From Holdemanella porci (GTDB taxonomy: Bacteria > Bacillota_I > Bacilli_A > Erysipelotrichales > Erysipelotrichaceae), in NCBI RefSeq assembly GCF_019052655.1, contig NZ_JAHQVB010000006.1:1-61849 (forward strand): a stretch of DNA of 61,849 nucleotides, written 5' to 3'. The translations under genes and the position numbers were made by a program. Shown piece after piece: positions 58,758 through 61,849 of the stretch. The notes beneath the pieces are model-generated. The model saw only the letters and a program-made list of their open reading frames with translations. It had not been told where the DNA came from and ran no database searches. Within the stretch, counting starts at the first letter, position 1, and each line of letters begins with the position of its first letter.

Positions 58758-60041
58758 ATGTTAGATATGAAATTTGTCCGTGAAAATCCGGACATTGTCA
58801 AAGAGAACATTAAGAAAAAGTTCCAAGACTACAAATTGCCTTTAGTAAATGAAGTGTTAATGGAGGATAAAGAGCTTCGCCAAACACAACAACATGCGGA
58901 TGATTTACGTGCTAATCGTAAAAAGATTTCTAAAGAAATTGGTAAGTTGATGGGCCAAGGTAAAAAAGAAGAAGCTGAAGAAATTAAGCAACAAATTGCT
59001 GAGATTGCTCACGAGTTAACAGCTTTGGAAGAAAAAGAAATTAAATTAAGAGAGTCTGTTACTGAAAAAATGATGCAGATTCCAAATATCATTGATGATA
59101 GTGTTCCTATTGGAAAAGATGATAGTGAAAACGTTGAATTAGAAAAATTTGGAGAACCTGTTGTTCCTGATTTTGAAATTCCTTATCACACTGAAATCAT
59201 GGAACGTTTAAGTGGTATTGATTTGGATGCAGCACGTCGTGTAGCTGGAAATGGATTCTACTATTTAATGGGAGATATTGCTCGTCTACATTCAGCAATC
59301 TTAAATTACGCTCGTGATTTCATGATTGATAAAAAAGGATTTACTTATGTAATTCCACCATATATGATTCGTAGTTCAGTAGTTGATGGAGTAATGTCAT
59401 TTGCAGAAATGGAAGGTATGATGTATAAAATCGAAGGTGAAGATTTGTATTTAATTGGTACAAGTGAACACTCTATGATTGGTAAATTCAAGGATACAAT
59501 TCTTGAAGAAAAAGATCTTCCATATACTTATACTTCATACTCACCTTGTTTCCGTAAAGAAAAAGGAGCTCACGGTATTGAAGAACGTGGTGTGTATCGT
59601 ATTCACCAATTTGAAAAACAAGAAATGATCGTTGTTTGTAAGCCAGAAGAAAGTATGGAATGGTTTAAAAAATTATATATGAATACTGTAGAATTCTTCA
59701 GAACATTAGATATTCCAGTACGTACATTGGAATGCTGTTCAGGTGATTTGGCAGATTTAAAATGTAAATCAGTGGATGTTGAAGCGTGGTCTCCACGTCA
59801 AAAGAAATACTTCGAAGTTGGAAGTTGCTCTAACTTAACAGATGCTCAGGCACGTCGTTTAAAGATTCGTGTTAAGGGTGAAAATGGAGAAAAGTACTTT
59901 GCGCATACATTAAACAACACTTGTGTTGCTCCACCAAGAATGTTGATTGCATTCTTAGAAAACAATTTACAGGCTGATGGATCAATCTTGATTCCAGAAG
60001 TATTACAACCTTACATGGGTGGTAAAAAGAAAATTGGTTAA
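58758..60041 (+). CDS. serS: Seryl-tRNA synthetase
   Basis: 427 residues. The N-terminal coiled-coil arm (about 30-105, ADDLRANRKKISKEIGKLMG) binds tRNA-Ser. The class II core has YTSYSPCFRKEKGAHG with IHQFEKQEM (motif 2) and LNNTCVAPPRMLIAFLEN (motif 3). RBS AGGAGGATATC. Length normal. Confidence 0.97.
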   Translation: MLDMKFVRENPDIVKENIKKKFQDYKLPLVNEVLMEDKELRQTQQHADDLRANRKKISKEIGKLMGQGKKEEAEEIKQQIAEIAHELTALEEKEIKLRESVTEKMMQIPNIIDDSVPIGKDDSENVELEKFGEPVVPDFEIPYHTEIMERLSGIDLDAARRVAGNGFYYLMGDIARLHSAILNYARDFMIDKKGFTYVIPPYMIRSSVVDGVMSFAEMEGMMYKIEGEDLYLIGTSEHSMIGKFKDTILEEKDLPYTYTSYSPCFRKEKGAHGIEERGVYRIHQFEKQEMIVVCKPEESMEWFKKLYMNTVEFFRTLDIPVRTLECCSGDLADLKCKSVDVEAWSPRQKKYFEVGSCSNLTDAQARRLKIRVKGENGEKYFAHTLNNTCVAPPRMLIAFLENNLQADGSILIPEVLQPYMGGKKKIG

Positions 60042-60045
60042 TCTT

Positions 60046-60070
60046 AAAAGCTGTCTTTGACAGCTTTTTT
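60046..60070 (+). terminator. Terminator of serS
   Basis: 10-bp stem AAAAGCTGTC / GACAGCTTTT, 3-base loop, then TTC. Confidence 0.88.
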
Positions 60071-60073
60071 CTA

Positions 60074-60102
60074 TTGCGAATTGAAAATGGATTTGATATA
60101 AT
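60074..60102 (+). promoter_or_regulatory. Promoter of the SRP RNA gene
   Basis: TTGCGA (60074-60079), 17 bases, TATAAT (60097-60102). Transcription starts about 60109. Confidence 0.75.
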
Positions 60103-60108
60103 AACTTA

Positions 60109-60703
<595 letters not shown>

Positions 60704-60734
60704 ATATATATTGCACTTCCCTATTTCAATCAAT

Positions 60735-60839
60735 TGAACCTCTCATCACTGAAGTGACGAGATTCTTGGGAACAGGTTTCTATTGAAGCCTTTCTTACCA
60801 AGCTGTCCCCGCAGTTCCTGCGGTTCTTTTTATTTTTTG
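60735..60839 (-). ncRNA. Predicted omega-RNA / right end of the IS200/IS605-type element
   Basis: Downstream of the tnpB stop on the minus strand are a hairpin CCGCAG-GAA-CTGCGG (60809-60823), an unpaired stretch with GGGACAGCTTGGTAAGAAAG, and a second hairpin CTCGTCAC-TTCA-GTGATGAG (60742-60761), ending about GGTTCAA (60735-60741). Subterminal hairpins at the right end and a structured RNA covering the tnpB 3' end are known for this family. The exact boundary is not certain. The bases beyond it would be the guide. Confidence 0.65.
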
Positions 60840-61849
60840 CTAATTGGCTAATATGCCTTGCATCAATATATTGATGGATGCATTTACATCTCTGTCATGA
60901 TTTGAATGACATTTTGGACATGTCCAATCTCTTACATTTAAATCTTTTGTTTCTTCATTCTTGTATCCGCAACAATGACAAATCTGGCTGCTCGCATAGA
61001 ATGTGTCTACTTTCTTGATCACTTTTCCATACCACTTTGCTTTATATTCTAGCTGTGTGGTAAATTTTGACCAGGATACATCCGATATAGACTGGGCTAG
61101 ATTGTGTTTTTTAAGCATATTGTCTACTTTTAAATCTTCTATGCAGATAATGTCATATTCTGTAATGATTCTAGTAGATAGTTTGTTGATAAAATCCATT
61201 CTTTGATTTGCTATCTTTTCATGAAGTCTTGCAATCTTGATTCTGTTTTTGATCCAGTTGCGGCCGCCCTTTGTTTTTCGTGACTGCTGCTTCTGTAGCT
61301 TTTTCAGTTTCTCAATCGACTTCTTCAGATATTTTGGATTTTCTACCTTTTCTCCATTACTCAATATGATAAAATCCTTGATACCTAGATCTATACCTGT
61401 TTCATTATATGTCAGTGGAAATAAGACTTCTTCTACATCCGTATAATTTAATGAAACATAATACTTTCCACTTGGTACTTGTGATACCGTTGCACTAAGT
61501 AATCTCCCCTTTGGTTGTCGTGTTTTCTTTATCTTTACTAGACCAATCTTAGGGAGCTTGACCTTATTGTCATATAGTTCAATATTTCCATTCGTATATT
61601 TCGTTGTATACGAATAACGATGTGTCTTCTTCGATTTGAATCTAGGATATTCAGCTTTTTTCTTAAAAAAATTTATATAAGCCGTATCCAGATTCTTTAC
61701 ACTTGACTGCAGAGCCACAGAATCCACTTCCTTAAGCCATTCATATTCTTTCTTTAAAGAAACTAGATCTTTAGCACATGCAGAATAGTTTAGAGTGATT
61801 CCATCTTTTTCATAGGCATCCCTACGTTTTGCCAGGTAATGGTTATATA
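60840..61849 (-). CDS. tnpB: RNA-guided endonuclease TnpB (IS200/IS605 family), 5' end beyond window
   Basis: The frame is open to the window's right edge (about 335 residues visible). The first visible residues are YNHYLAKRRDAYEKDG. RuvC motifs are all present: TGIDLGIKDF (Asp), IICIEDLKVDNM (Glu) and NHDRDVNASINI (Asp). The zinc finger is CHCC...CPKC. So the nuclease looks intact. It lies just downstream of tadA, probably inserted between tadA and its old neighbour. No tnpA is visible, but the left end is outside the window. RuvC-type TnpB cuts DNA guided by an RNA from the element's right end. Confidence 0.93.
   Translation of the reverse strand, partial: YNHYLAKRRDAYEKDGITLNYSACAKDLVSLKKEYEWLKEVDSVALQSSVKNLDTAYINFFKKKAEYPRFKSKKTHRYSYTTKYTNGNIELYDNKVKLPKIGLVKIKKTRQPKGRLLSATVSQVPSGKYYVSLNYTDVEEVLFPLTYNETGIDLGIKDFIILSNGEKVENPKYLKKSIEKLKKLQKQQSRKTKGGRNWIKNRIKIARLHEKIANQRMDFINKLSTRIITEYDIICIEDLKVDNMLKKHNLAQSISDVSWSKFTTQLEYKAKWYGKVIKKVDTFYASSQICHCCGYKNEETKDLNVRDWTCPKCHSNHDRDVNASINILMQGILAN

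Overview
The window is low-GC DNA of a Gram-positive (Bacillota) bacterium. The gene set fits the Erysipelotrichia/Erysipelotrichaceae side of the phylum: a Firmicutes-type origin block, RNA polymerase delta (rpoE), glycerol-phosphate teichoic acid genes, T-box leaders, a glmS ribozyme and a small SRP RNA. Species cannot be fixed from sequence alone. The centrepiece is the chromosomal origin. rpmH-rnpA-yidC-jag lie to the left on the minus strand, dnaA-dnaN-yaaA-recF-gyrB-gyrA lie to the right on the plus strand, and DnaA-box clusters flank dnaA.

Layout. 1-3400: a decayed Rpn-type nuclease/transposase remnant, then a two-gene MATE efflux operon whose first gene looks leaderless. 3400-6100: a Crp/Fnr-family regulator, a 57-residue membrane peptide gene, a DUF3284 gene, tatD and an ArsC/Spx-like gene. 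6100-12600 (minus): prs, a GlmU-like uridylyltransferase lacking most of its acetyltransferase half, a MapZ-like single-pass membrane protein, comFC, a comFA broken inside its Walker A motif, and an aminotransferase. 12700-20900 (minus): rpmE, then the oligopeptide uptake operon oppA-B-C-D-F, a 63-residue membrane protein and pepF. 21200-26150: a DUF5662 gene, glmS with its ribozyme leader, then rsmG-parA-parB. 26200-27500 (plus): a DUF4230 protein and a small alarmone synthetase. 27500-29050 (minus): a YkvI-family membrane protein under a T-box whose specifier reads AUC (Ile). 29090-35750 (minus): a wall teichoic acid cluster (tagG, tagH, tagD and three CDP-glycerol transferases, one fused to a GT2 domain). 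35890-44260 (minus): rpoE, ywiB-argS, and pth-mfd-rqcP-mutT-HD hydrolase. 44280-46440 (minus): rpmH-rnpA-yidC-jag. 46580-49030 (minus): an intact FemABX peptidyltransferase next to a dead paralog. 49030-57900: origin block. 57900-61849: an orphan AT-rich gap, serS with a Ser T-box, SRP RNA, tadA, and an IS200/IS605-type tnpB running off the right edge.

Functional themes. Envelope precursors: glmS and the GlmU-like enzyme feed UDP-GlcNAc, the tag genes build poly(glycerol phosphate), and FemABX builds peptidoglycan cross-bridges. Peptide nutrition: Opp imports peptides and PepF cleaves them. Chromosome replication and segregation: dnaA, dnaN, gyrAB, recF, parAB. Translation and its quality control: rpmE, rpmH, argS, serS, tadA, pth, rqcP. 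Regulation visible in sequence is mostly RNA based: one ribozyme, two T-boxes and many intrinsic terminators. I found no clear novel multi-gene defence or metabolic system. The best leads are the Ile-type T-box on a YkvI transporter, the tnpB/guide-RNA element, the truncated GlmU, the small missed peptide gene, the MapZ-like protein and the pseudogenes.
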